Assembly: GCA_900239685.1 (NCBI GenBank)
Contig: OENT01000442.1
Coordinates: 1-64,000 of the forward strand
Source: Rotaria macrura
Lineage: Eukaryota > Rotifera > Eurotatoria > Philodinida > Philodinidae
DNA: 64,000 bases
Reading direction: 5' to 3'
Program-made: the position numbers and the translations under genes
The notes under the pieces: model-generated
Seen by the model: only the letters and a program-made list of their open reading frames with translations
Databases searched by the model: none
What the model was told of the DNA's origin: nothing
Shown here: positions 51,582 through 64,000 of the stretch, piece after piece
Position numbering within the stretch: the first letter of the stretch is position 1
How the letters are laid out: each line of letters begins with the position of its first letter

Positions 51582-54500
51582 ATGTTCCAGGTTTGTAAAA
51601 GAAAACTCCTTAATAGAGTTCGTTTGTTATTTTTATTTATTATATCAATATAGAACAGTACATCTATTCAATCAAGAATTTATGCTAAGCCATTCGATGA
51701 TGATCGGTAAGAGAATTATTGAGAGCAAAAATGAATTTAAATTTTCATTTAAAATTATAGATTTACTGATGAATCATCTTCACAAGATTTTTTCAATGCA
51801 TCACATAGAAAATTATCTGATGATCAATCAGATTTTGTACCGATTAATTGTGAGTGATGATGGTTTTATTTTCTATGAATTATTCGTTGAATTCAATATT
51901 GAATTATATTTGTTCTTTATTATAGTTGATTCCGATATTAATTGCAATAGCTGTTTGACAGATGTAAATGATTTATTCTGTGATAAAGACACATTTTTCC
52001 CATGCATTGAACCTCAAGTAAGATGAAGTATGAAATAATAGTCTGATAGTTAACGTTTCTTTACATTTTTGTCCAGACACTTATTTCAACGAAACCGGTG
52101 ATAGTATCAACTCGAGGGGGACGCACGAACAGTAAATATGTAAAAGGAAAACCAACGCAAGCATATCTTGATTCAGATATATCAAATCGAAAACGTGTTC
52201 GACGAGTATGTTATAAAACTTTGAAAGAAATCTACTCTAACAATCTTATTCTCTAGACAGCTCGTCGTCGTCATCGTTTAAGTTCAGATTCACCGCCACT
52301 ACTACTGCAATCAACTAGTCCACAATTATATACACCTACTTCAGATAGTACACAACCTATTCCATGTCAAAGAACATTATCAAGTTCGCGTGGTAGACCA
52401 ATTAAAACACGAAAAGATGATTATAGTACAACAACGACAGTTAACGTAAGCATTAATTTCTAAATCAATTTCTATTGCAAAATTTAAAATTGTGAAAAGT
52501 CAGTCTAAAGTCGATTGATTGAATGGAATAATTCGAATTGAAAAACTTCGACATTGAAGTAAAATAATAATCGTGAATTTTGAGCGCAGATTTTGTTCAT
52601 AATAAAGATCAGATTAGTGAAATCGTAGAAAGAACATTGTTTTTCATAAACTGTTTCATTCGAACTTTCATAGGAAGGAAATGAATAGTATTCACTTGAA
52701 TTCGAATCATTCATCTGTCGAATATGAACTCGTCGCGATTGAGAACTTTGCATTAGAGATCGATTCTTAAGGAGTCAGACTTTTCCTTTGTAAATTTCCT
52801 ATAGGCATTAACTGTAGTGTGAATGGAAACTATCTAGATTTAGACGCACGTGTATCATCACGAAATATATTCGTTGGTTTTGTTTCTTTTTCTTCAGGAA
52901 AATCCATCGAATCAACAAGAAACAATGAAAGAAGATGAAAAACATCATTCAGCTACCATTTTATGTTCTTCGAATGAAGTTTATGCTGTTTCTCAGGTGC
53001 GGATATTGCTTTAAAATGAATTCCTTCATTTCTAAACATATTCTGTCTATATGAATAGGATATATGTGTTAGTTGTGGTGGTATCGGTTTAAACGAAGAA
53101 GGTAGACTTATATCATGCTCACAATGTGGACAAAGTTATCATCCGTATTGTGTTGGATTCACAAAAATGGTTCGTTTATATTCGTTTTGAAAGGAAGTGG
53201 TGTCTCCTCTAAAACTGATACCTTGCAAATAGTCTATCTTTTTGTTTCACTCATTTTCATTTTAACGATACTAAATGAAACAATCTATCAGATATGAGAA
53301 ATGTCATCTTGAAATTTGACAAGAAAAGTTCTAGCAGTATCGATGTATTTCTGTGTTTCAAAGTTCAAACAGTTTTTGTCTAGAAACCATAGAATTTTTT
53401 TTCTGATTTAATCTGATACACGTGCCAATTTCTCGAATTAAAATCATACAAGAGAAAGAGAAAATTTTTGTTTTTAATTTATAGTTTTATTTTAATTTAG
53501 TTTTCAAAAGTAATTTTTGACAAAGGTTGGCGTTGTCTCGATTGCACTGTATGTGAATGTTGTGGAAAAACAACAGATGAAGCAAAACTTTTATTGTGTG
53601 ATGATTGTGACATATCATATCATACGTATTGTCTTACACCACCACTCGATCATGTACCAAAAGGAAATTGGAAATGTCAATGGTAAAAATTAGAATGATT
53701 TGACATTGATTTTTATTTTCAGTAGCAACGACAGCAATCCGTTGTAAGCATTAGATAGCCATTTGTTTTGTCGGTAGTCGAGCGAGGCGGTGAAATACGA
53801 GAAAATTCTAAATAACAAAATTATATAGAAATAATTACTTAAGAGTGGTAGACTACTAGGAAGCACATATTTGATTAGCATGTACTCTTGAATTACATTG
53901 ATAAATAATCAGAAGATACGTCAATGTACAAGTTATGGTTTTGTTAAATTTTCTAAATACATAATTCGTAACTTCTCTTACGATTTCATATTGTTCGAGT
54001 TGAGAAAACGTGAATTATATTCTATGTCATGGTCAGAAAACAGAAGAATTCTTCGATCACTTCTTTCTTGAAGTAAGATATTTTCATGTAGGAGAAACCT
54101 CGCTGAACTTTTAAGAAATCTAACCGTGAATATATTTCATTTGACAATGTCACTTTTAGAATTAATTAATGATTTTAAAATAGAAGCATGCGGTTAGTTT
54201 GTACTGCTGATACACAAATGACTTAAGAAGGTCTTTCAGTAGATTGAAACCTATAAAATGTGATCAAACAAATTCAGTGCATCGGTAAATAGTAGAGAAT
54301 ACTTTGAATTAATGAAATGATTGTCTTTCAGTTAGTCGTGGAATATGTGAATAGTTGAGTTTCTAATTGAACTTTCATTTGTTGATAGATTTTACAACTA
54401 CTGAAAGCTCATTGAAATGTAAACCAGAGTGCACATGTTGTAATTGCAACATACTTATTTTAAAGAAGCATTTGTTTTGAAGTGTGCTCTATCCTTGTGA

Positions 54501-57500
54501 CGTCTTAAACTTAAACTAATATTACTCTAAGTGTACGATGGTTTCCATGCCACCTATATTGATGATATTCATCGTAGATCCAGAATTTGAAATATTCCTA
54601 ATTCATGTGTTGAACAGAACTGACACTTAACATTCAGAGCGAAATTCATAGAACTTGACTACATTTGACCGATAAACCAAACAATAAAAACTCTATGACG
54701 AATCTTTGTCCAACGCTAATAAAAACAAACGAAAATCCATTCATCTTCATTTCTTCGTAGGTGTGTTCGCTGTTTAAAATGTGGTTCAACAACACCAGGT
54801 ATCGATTGTCAATGGGAAAATAATTATACGGAATGTGGTCAATGTTATTCATTGAATACGTGTCCATTGTGTTTACGGAAATATCATATAGATGAATTAA
54901 TAATACAATGTCGAAATTGTAATCGCTGGTGTCATAGCATGTGTGTAAATATATTTACAGAAGATATGGCCGAAAAACAATGTAATGAACAATCATTCTT
55001 ATGTCTTCTGTGTAAAGCTGATCAATCAACATTAACCTTAATGCGTTCTTCATCTATTGACGATCAACAAATTTTACAAACTAAATCTGTAAAATTTGAT
55101 GAAGGTGTTTACTTAACTGATCATGGTCTTGCACATATAAAAGCTATTCGACCAAAGTTATTGACAAATCCAACAAGAAAATCCAAACAATTAATGAATA
55201 AAAATCAAAATTCATTTAAACGTACTAATTCATCGTTGATTAATGATGACGAAAGAAGTGATGAAGACAAAATTCATTTAACCAATGAACAACAAATTAA
55301 AAAATCTTCTATTAAAAAATATACAGGTAAATATTGATGTTATCATATGTTATCTTCTACGGTTTAACAGTACCCGACGAAGAACAAGATATATCTTCTT
55401 TATGATAAAAGAGAATTATTTAACACGTACACTATTCTTTCGATAGAAGCTATTGAATGTGTGTGTGTGAACATTAAATTTTTACTCAAAAATTCATAGT
55501 AAAATTATCATATAAAATCGTATGGTGTTGATTTTTCTAAGGTCAACAGACAAAGTCTACTAACTTGTCGTTGATCATTGACCAATGAAAGAGAGAATAC
55601 CTCCAATAAATTTCCGAAAGCTTCAGATATTCACTTTCCTGATAAAAAAGAAAACACTATTCATATTGACAGATCCCAAAAATATTAAGCTGATAGGATT
55701 AAACATGATGAATCAGAGCGTCATATGATATTTTAAATTAATCATCAAAATAAATTCGATAACATATCCTGTGTACAATGTTTGGAGATATCAATAGATA
55801 TTATTGAATATGTATTAAGATTTATGCGAGTATCCGTTGTTGTAAGCATCTCAGCTGTTTATTATCATATCAGTTAGTTTGAGAGTGGTTAGAAACATTT
55901 ATTCAATAACATAGATGCCAATCGGAAAGATTCATTACATACATTTTTAGTCATAAGCATGTGTGTGTACATTCAAGGACAGTGTAATAACCGACTATTT
56001 TAAATGGAAGCTTTTCTCATATCCTACATATCAGTGGATAAAATAGTCAATATTGTTCTAGTAAGAAAAACAAGAAAAGTTTGAACTTTGTCAATTGATC
56101 GACTGAACAGAAATATTGAAAATCTCACTTGGTTTTTTTCGTTTCGTTGACTATTTTTGTAAATGCAGTCATCATGACAGTTGTCTGTATGTTTGACATC
56201 AAAACCTGTTTAGATTTCTTATTTTTCTGCTCTGAATTAGACAGATGTTCCTTTTGTAGATTTCTAGTTTCTCACTATATGTCATTCAACAAAATTGTGA
56301 AAACAATATTCAACTACTTCGTGAATAAATGAATATCAGTCATGATACATAGAAGTTGAATTCGATAGATATACATAAATATACGGTTAAATTCTGAATT
56401 CCTTTTAGTAAAACATACAATCGAGAAGTCAATCAATAATCTTTTAATTCATGAATTAAATTTCAAAAAAATTCTTTTATTACTATCAAACATAAAAGTT
56501 CAGAATACCTTGAAAATCCTAACGATCATCTTAAAAAGCAAACAAAGAAACACGAGAATGGCAAAGTGTCTTTGATTGCAATTGACAGATTCATCAAGAT
56601 TTTTAAAAGAAAATAAATTCCAATGAAATCATCAACTACACTTATGACAGCCACCTTAAGCTTTCAAGTACATGAAAAACATGGAGTCTTATATTGTATT
56701 AACTATCGAAATAGTTCATTTCTTTTCCATATGTGATAACAAAGTTCACTTTTGCTTTGAAAAACTTTTCATAAAATCAACAATGATGAGTACTCTATGA
56801 GATACAATATGAAAACATTTAACTTAATGTAAATTAATGGGAAAATTTTTGTTTCAATTTACTTTGATTTATCAAGGTTTCATCGTTTAGATTCTTAAAA
56901 TATTTTTTTAAATCAACTCTAATTGATTAGTCAATTTTTCTTGCTGTAATTCAGGTATTGGTGGATTCATAGTAAAAATTCGTGGTAATCGTCGTCGTCA
57001 AGATCTACTTCATATGGATAGTGAACTATTACGTACGAAAAATAAACGTTTAAGAAAAACAATTCTTGAAGAGCACATGCCACCAGAAATGCAGGTAAAC
57101 AAAAATCATTGTTATTTTCTTTTAGTTTCTCTATGCATATGTTGCATTTGAATTTTAGGAAGCATTTTTTGGTATGCAGCTTGCTAATCAAAATCAAGCG
57201 AAGAATCCACTAGAAGAAGATTTCGTATATGATGATCAATCAATAGTAAATTTAAAACTCTTAAATAATGAATATTCAATTCAACTTGATACTGATACAA
57301 TCAAATATTTAACGACAAAAAAAAAGTCACCACTATCCATATCAAATGATGATGAAAATGAAATGCGTATGAACATAGTAGAAAAACTTACATGTTCGAT
57401 ATTAGATGATTTCGTTTTAATTTTAGAACCTATTTTTGGTAATGAAGAATTTACTGATTTAGTTGATTATATACTTAATCCAGTTCCGAATCCACCATGT

Positions 57501-59456
57501 AAAATTTATGCGCATTGTTTTCGTTTATCTATGCATCTATTTGATTCTTAGGTAATTCATCGGGTGACATTTGGGAATTTATTGAATTTGTAGATCAACC
57601 TAATCAAAATGATAATTCGTCAGGTAATTGAAGATTAATATAAACAAAAACTCGTTGCAGTCTTTCACTAGAATCTACAATAATATTTGATTAGTATCTG
57701 CCATGCTGTTTGTGTCTAGGATGAGATTGTTTTGTTTGTTTCCTTCCTATTTCATTGCAAAACAAAACAAACTTGGTGATTCCTTAACGTCACAGAAGAC
57801 ACTAAACGGTTTCAAAGTTTGACCTATTCGAAGAAGTTTGAATTCAACAGAATGTCTTCAGCAAACAGGTCAATGAAAATTTTGACGACTTCGAGTAATC
57901 ATGACATAGATTTGAATTACTTTCGAATTAACTACAATCTTAAGATTTCTCTAACAATATTGATTTGTCTCTAATAGTATAATTTGTCGTTTTTTTTTTG
58001 ACAATAGTTCATGATAATTTCGAAGATAACTGTTGTGAATCAATATTTTTCATTTCTATGTATGTTTAGTTATGGATTGGTCAAATAACAGTATTTTTCA
58101 AACAAATAATCCGAATCAAATCATTCGAAATATGGCTCGTGAATTAGAAGAATCAACAGTTGGACCATTACAAAATCCGTTAATTACTGAAACGAATAAA
58201 CCTTTGATTTGTCACGAGTAATTCTTCATTGATTGCAATTTGACTATCTGTCTATTCGTTCATTAATATAATTCTTAACTATTTAGTTCAATGTCATGGT
58301 TACCAACATCACCACATTTAAATCAGGCAACATTAATCAATGGAAATTATTCTTGTTCAGATGGACGATCATTATCAGCAGGTATTTGAAATCCATATTT
58401 ATTCGATAGTGTTGTCTTGTATTACGATATATTATTAGTTCAATCACCAGATTTAAATCGTTCAAATTTTAATCTTAAACGTAATCAAATGTCCATGAGT
58501 ATTGATGAATCGTATCATTTATTTCAAACATATCAACAACAGATACAAAATGATAATTTACAAAAATCGATGATTAATGATAAGCAACCATACATGACAC
58601 ACGTACAATATCCAATACAACAATCAACATCTTTTCAACAGCATTCAGTGAGGAAACACAATTTCGTGTATTTTTAACGTTGTTTAGTTTTGAAAATTTT
58701 CAGTTGCCATCACTCGATCTTCATACATCACCGTCATCATCATTCGGTAAAGATTCTTCTAGTTCATTTAACACGAAAACTAATAAATATCAATTTAAAA
58801 CACCAGCTTGTAATTACTTGTATTCAACAAATCTTATCACGTGTTTTTTTTCTTCTTCTAATTACTATTCAATAGGTTCTGAGTTCTTGCAACAATATCC
58901 TCTACATTCATCTCCAATGCGATCAACATCATGCTTCGCTGTTTTATCTTCTTCGTCGCCATCGCCATCAACAACAACAACGACAATAAATGGACATCGA
59001 ATGAATTCGAATTTCGATACATCCTATTCCGAAACTAATCTAACGACAAATAGTAAAAAGTCTTCAACACGTATGGATATATTGCAAAGTAAATCGGATG
59101 TTTTTCTTTTCATTTTGACTTACTAACGTCATCGTTGTATATCCTATACTTTAGATGTGCCAACGGATGTGCTTGAAAAGATTGATGAAGTTATATTAAA
59201 TGTCATTGCTGGCCATGGTGACATTCCAATTCAGTCTGAAACTCATACACGTCATCGTTATCAATCCCGTTTATCATACAATGAACAGCATAATGTTATA
59301 TGTGATTCATCGTATATGCCATTAAATCACGAACATCAAATAACAGAACAATATGATTATTTTCCATCAGCATCATCATCTCAAGAATCAGGACGTACTG
59401 TTGTAGCTGAACTTATATCAACAATATTATCCAATGGTGCATCATCAACCATGTGA
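51582..59456 (+). CDS. KMT2C/KMT2D N-terminal-half-like PHD-finger protein (Lpt-like), 1047 aa
   Basis: This corresponds to the PHD-cluster half of the enhancer H3K4 methyltransferases KMT2C/D, which in insects is the separate protein Lpt. Exons are 51582-51590 (tentative start), 51654-51706, 51761-51849, 51926-52017, 52077-52205, 52257-52445, 52898-52996, 53059-53169, 53501-53682, 54761-55326, 56955-57094, 57159-57498, 57552-57623, 58070-58217, 58287-58381, 58439-58647, 58704-58809, 58876-59088 and 59155-59456. Three consecutive PHD fingers span residues about 225-400: [20 protein letters not shown] with [14 protein letters not shown]-type [19 protein letters not shown] with SYHTYCL; and [20 protein letters not shown] with WCHSMC. 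A linking [20 protein letters not shown] segment is very like KMT2C. Downstream [17 protein letters not shown] and PPEMQEAFFG also match that family. The remainder is Ser/Gln-rich. TGA at 59,454 and AATAAA at 59,682 suggest the gene ends here. Confidence 0.88.
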
Positions 59457-59907
59457 TTTCTTCTTGTTTTCTTTTCTTCCGGTCCGTGTTTGGTGCTGCT
59501 TCTTTCTTTTTGCATTTTGTCTTCCATTTGTCTCATTTGTATTATGAGCCAATGCAATCAACATCCGGTTGTGAACAAGTTTCTTTCATTTTTTTTGTGA
59601 TTTAAGTTATAGATTTTGCTTCCGGTTATACTAGCCATTGAAAACTTCAACTTCCAGGGATTATGTTTTGAAAAGATAAAAATAAAATCCAGATTGATTG
59701 TTTTGTGTGTGTGTGTATGCTACTTGTTTTATGTTGTTCGATAAAGAACTTGTAGATAATGTCGCATTTCATTTTTTCTTCTCTTGATTTTTTTTTGTTT
59801 TGTCTTTTATCCTATTTTAGATGTATATCGTCTGCTGATATCAGCAAGAACAGTATTTATATATGTATATGTATGAAAAGAAAAGACTTATCGAATGTTG
59901 ATCGATA
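59457..59907. other. 450-bp interval between two KMT2-like halves
   Basis: The interval contains an AATAAA at 59,682-59,687 and a GT-rich run near 59,704-59,715. No open frame crosses it. A TGA lies in frame nine nt before the next ATG. An intron joining 59,436 to 59,927 would be in frame, using a weak GTGCAT donor. Confidence 0.5.
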
Positions 59908-62900
59908 ATGAGCGAATCAATATCAGCACCACCATCAACTAAACTCGATATTATAACAGATAATGTTTATACAACAGATGGTACAACACAGCATATCCGT
60001 ACAATTACAAGCAATACAAATACATCAACTATTGTCAATACACCACGTACGCCAACAGACGTAAGAGTTTATCGTTCACCAATGATACGAACAGCAAGTA
60101 TTGATAATTCAAATAATCCATCGAAATCTATGTAAGAAACAAGATCACAAAAACAAAATATTTTTATTTTCTTTACAATCGATTGCTTTCTTTTCTTTAG
60201 GACGATCGTCGTTCAAAATCCATTTGAAGATTCCATACGACATATTGAAGATGTACGAACCACATTGAAATTTTTCGTATGAGAAGTGTTAGAAAAATTG
60301 ATTTGTTTTCTTGGCATTCGGACATTTTCTTGGGAAAATTGAATTTCGACTTCGCTTAAGTTCAGGATAGACAAAACTTGAAGTCATTTCATGTTCATTC
60401 GAAGTTCTCATAGTAATTTTAGCAGACACTTCTCAAGAACGACTATTTTACTTATTTATCTAAAAATTTTCGTCTAGCTTCTAGAAAATAGATCTAATTT
60501 GAATTTCCTTGACCAAATGCGAAAACTACTTGATAGCACATACCTTAATACAAATACTTTCTTCTTGAGAAAATATCAATTTTTTTTCGAATTGAGTCCT
60601 TTTGTTTATGATAAACTAGTCTCATCAAGAATACATCCTCAGCTTATTTTATAATACAGCTACTCATGTGCCCTACTTGTCGAAATCTTCATTACATCGA
60701 AATCGTTTTCTTCCGCTTCGCATAATTCCGATCATCGAAATTCTTCATTGGTTGTTCTTTGATTAAAAAATTGGAATATTCAGAAATATTTAAATTATCT
60801 GTGCAAAAATTTTCAGTTGAATAGAATAAAAGTTTCATGAAGATCATCATCTATCAGGATGTGTTCATTAGAATAATTTATTAAAAAAGATATCCCATGG
60901 TATATTTGTTCGCTGATGTTTTCTCTTTGATCTATTTTTAAAATTGCAGTTTATTAGGTTTTCATGTTTTCCAATAATAAAACATGTTCAAAAGAGTCAC
61001 ATTCATCTACAGCCTACTATTATACTGCAATATCTGTAAAGCACTGTATTCTTTTCACATTCTACAGAACTGTCATGATAGATTTACCCTCAAGTCAAAA
61101 TTATTTTGACACTTAGAAAATTTTCCATATCAGATTAATAACTTCGATGAAAGGCATAGACAAAGAATAAACTTTGAAAAGAACAAGAAACATTTTTCTT
61201 CTTTCTCTTTTGAAAGCCGTCGAATGACCCATCGGGTGCAACAAAATATCTTCTTCATTCGCCATCACCATCAAAACAACACACTATAGGTAATGTACAG
61301 TCGCCTCGTACAATATCTCGAACTCCAACACCTGGTACACCACATCAACCGTCTGATGATGTATCAATGCCGTCTCCATCAATGGCACCCAATCTTCAAC
61401 GTCATCCATCACAACAAACACGTCCGCAACCTCCACCACAATCATCAAATAATGGTACATTGACAAATATATCCACAGCTCGTAATATTGTTCCACAACA
61501 ACCTCAATCAGTTCAAAATCATGTTCGTTTCAATCAAGATCTACTAAGTAACTATGGCATTAATGTTCCTATGACACGACAGTCATCACAGTCAGGTACA
61601 ACTGAACCATCACCACCACCATCTAATTCAACATCCGTTACATCATTAATTCCTCTTCCGTCACCATTACCAAATAATTTAGGTGTTAATATGCATCATA
61701 TGAATCAAGCATCAATAACGCCAACTATCATTGGTATTTTTCCTACACATCAAACATCTTCTCAAGCAACAGGCACAAACAATAATTTTCTATCTCCACA
61801 ACAGACGAAATCAGATAATCATCATACAATTTCATCGCATAACCCACACCATTCGCTTTCATCATCGGCTCACCAAGCACCAACAGGTATTTATGTTAAT
61901 ACTCGTCCTATGCTTTCACCATCTATAACAACTGTTACTGGCATTGGTAAAATTAAACAACAACCACAACCGCAACAACAACAACCAATAAGATCTGGAA
62001 TGCCAATCAATGGTGCGCCTTCAGGCCCATCGACAGTTGTTTTACGTTATCCACCTATGATACAACAACCACAACCACCACAACAACATGTTTATTCAAT
62101 GATGAAATCAAGAATGATACCACCAAATACCTTTGGATCTCGTGGAGCCCCACCACCACCACCTCCTCAATTGATTATGCAACAAGCACCTATGCAACAA
62201 CAAGCATCTATTATCTATGATCCCAATAGCCTCTATCGAACGACTGGTCAACAACAACAACAACCGCCACCACCTCTACCAACACCACAGCAACAAGTAC
62301 AACAATCACTAAATTCCCTTCAACCAAATTCACATATGACTGATACTCTTATGAATCAACAAAAACATCAGCATTCACAATCTATGTCACAGCAAGTTCT
62401 TCATCTACCATCGGGTATGCTTACTACAGATGATAATATTCTTAAATCTTTATTACAAATCAATCCACAAGCTGTAAGTCGTGTTTTTCGTTCTTTGAAA
62501 AAAATACTTATCTGATTTACTCTTCTTTGCTATGCAGAATTCCGAAGAAATAGCCGCATTGAAGGCACGAACGAATACTTCAATGTCAAATGGTATTTCA
62601 ACTGATAGTAATGATCCATTTGAAAACTCTCAAATGAATATTCATGATAATTCAACACATAATTATTCGAGTAGCCATCATCATATGTATAATCCATCAC
62701 TAAATACTCAAATCCATACAAATCAAACTGGATCAACCGTACCGAATGCTAAAATACCAAAATCACGTAAAAAACGTAAACCTAACGATCTCAATACATC
62801 GTTTGAAGATGATGTACGAACGAAAGCACGGAAACGTAAAAGTATGTCGAAAAAGATGATTATATTAATTTTAATAAATTTTCTTCTTCCTTCGTTTTAT

Positions 62901-63683
62901 TTAGAGAAAGGTACAGAAGAAACAGAAAAGTTTGTTGAACATTCATTACAACAATTACGTGATCTACCTATGTTAACACCACTTGAACCATCGATTGATA
63001 TTAATAATGATTTATCATTGCCACTGCCATTTGATTTACCCGACAAAAAATATCAATATCAAGGTGAATTCGGTCATGTTTTTCTTGAAACTATTCATGA
63101 TTACTATCGGCCATATCGAAAGCCCCCTGCTAAACCAGTATCATTGCCGAATTGTATGCTTTCAGAAAATAATAACATCAGTAGCAAAACTAAATGTACT
63201 CCTATTTCTTTCTTTCTAGCTTCAAATCCATTATCAATGCTAGAACGACGTTATCGTTTATGTTCGACATTACTTGATCATCCTCCAAGTCTACCATCAC
63301 CACCATTAGCTATTGATTCAAATGATAAACTATCTGATCTATTAATGAACGAACAAAATAATGATATACGGGATGATGAAAGTATTATATCAACGTCAAC
63401 ATTAGCTGATGATGATCTTATTATAAATAATATGGAAACAGATAACATCAGACTACTTAAAACATTGTCATCGAATAATGATTTAAGATCTTTAAGTCCT
63501 GTGTTCATATCTAACGATATATTAACAACAAAGAACAGTGAATCATTATTAGTACCATTATCAACAACAATAGCAACGCAAGATATTAAAAAAGAAATGA
63601 TGGATCCAACAACCACAAGTGCAACATCGGTTGGAAATGAAATTGACAAAAAAGATCGACCTATCGTTGAAGGAACAGATAAG
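59908..63683 (+). CDS. Q/P/S-rich N-terminal part of a probable KMT2C/D C-terminal-half (Trr-like) protein, 3' end outside window
   Basis: Exons are 59908-60131, 60201-60252, 61217-62473, 62538-62841 and 62905-63683. They are in frame and give about 872 residues, and a donor (GTAAAT) follows at 63,684. Most is low-complexity Gln/Pro/Ser with His and Asn. Structured patches are LKSLLQINPQAN, with an LxxLL-like core, and a basic RKKRKPNDLN nuclear-localisation candidate. After it comes LQQLRDLPMLTPLEPSI, which resembles the QLR-LP-L-EP segment N-terminal to the FYRN/FYRC-SET region of KMT2C/D. No FYRN, FYRC or SET domain is visible, so those would lie beyond 64,000. The ATG has an in-frame TGA nine nt upstream. 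The identity rests on position after the PHD gene and the short motif, so it is moderate. Confidence 0.6.
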
Positions 63684-64000
63684 GTAAATCAATCTTCCAT
63701 GAATCAGTTTTATTTTTACGGTGTTATCCGATGATAGATATAGTCTTATGTGAGAATTTCTTCGCAGGATTAATTACAGTTGAGATCAAGAGATTTCATG
63801 TTTCATACAGAACGAAACTCATCGCATTAGTTTCTTCGATATGAAAATGGTACACTTGTCGGATCGCTTATCTAAATATCCTGAATGCTCATAATTGATA
63901 GTCTTAGAAGATACTTGACGTTTGTCATAGTTCGTGTTGTTTTTTCAATAGTTGAAATGTTGAAACAAAAGAAAACTGTAATTTTTTTAAATTAGAATTT
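63684..64000. other. intron running off the window
   Basis: A GTAAAT donor at 63,684 opens it. I found no acceptor that keeps the frame before the window ends. A candidate AG at about 63,768 leads directly to a stop. Confidence 0.5.

Noticed and set aside
63196..63219. 24-nt GT...AG segment in the Trr-like exon
   Set aside because: Too short to be an intron and divisible by three; the frame is open through it.
63278..63649. Minus-strand frame of 123 codons
   Set aside because: Antisense shadow of the Trr-like exon.
1..64000. tRNA, rRNA, CRISPR arrays, telomeric repeats and viral genes
   Set aside because: None was recognised by eye; short GGTTCGAAT-like words did not sit in a cloverleaf context.

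Overview
The window is nuclear DNA of an animal. Six genes are split by short GT-AG introns (mostly about 50-100 bp, a few of 0.6-1.6 kb), the non-coding DNA is AT-rich, and the products are typical metazoan proteins. Compact introns, motif-rich short transposon remnants and splice-acceptor-like AGs just upstream of several start codons would suit a bdelloid rotifer. That assignment is an inference and I could not test it by search.

Positions 1-14,300 are gene-poor accessory DNA. They hold one possible tiny gene with a TATA box (308-490) and a complete 212-bp hAT-type MITE with 8-bp target duplications (1332-1543). Several clusters or elements are built from their own iterated 5-10 bp motif (2.5-3.6 kb, 11.15-11.48 kb, 11.5-12.3 kb and 12.88-13.19 kb). 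A frame-broken relic of a multi-copy animal protein family lies at 8.86-9.8 kb, and a 24-N assembly gap sits inside a TA microsatellite (11,510-11,533).

Positions 14,343-36,781 carry four minus-strand genes. These are an unrecognised 256-aa protein whose seven central exons are all symmetrical (14,343-16,960), the katanin p80 subunit KATNB1 (648 aa, 17 exons, 17,314-21,500), an ATG14/Barkor-like autophagy protein with an in-frame stop near its 5' end (25,729-30,308), and an ankyrin-repeat protein with a SOCS-box-like C-terminus (31,962-36,781).

Positions 42,298-48,756 hold a plus-strand EF-hand protein of the calexcitin/sarcoplasmic calcium-binding type (190 aa). It is tail to tail with a minus-strand ZMYND8-like chromatin reader (PHD-bromodomain-PWWP, 979 aa) that lacks the MYND finger and has one GC-AG intron.

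Positions 51,582-64,000 are plus strand. A PHD-cluster gene matching the N-terminal half of KMT2C/KMT2D (insect Lpt-like) ends in its own stop and poly(A) signal. About 450 bp later a second Q/P/S-rich reading frame opens (Trr-like N-terminal half) and runs off the window before any SET domain. This may be a KMT2C/D gene split in place. A possible bridging splice means a single gene is not excluded.

The identified genes cover microtubule severing, autophagy initiation, ubiquitin ligation, calcium buffering and enhancer chromatin. They do not form a pathway. ZMYND8 and KMT2C/D are both linked to enhancer H3K4 methylation, but their proximity here may be chance. All exon models were read by eye; every internal exon keeps frame in the joins given.
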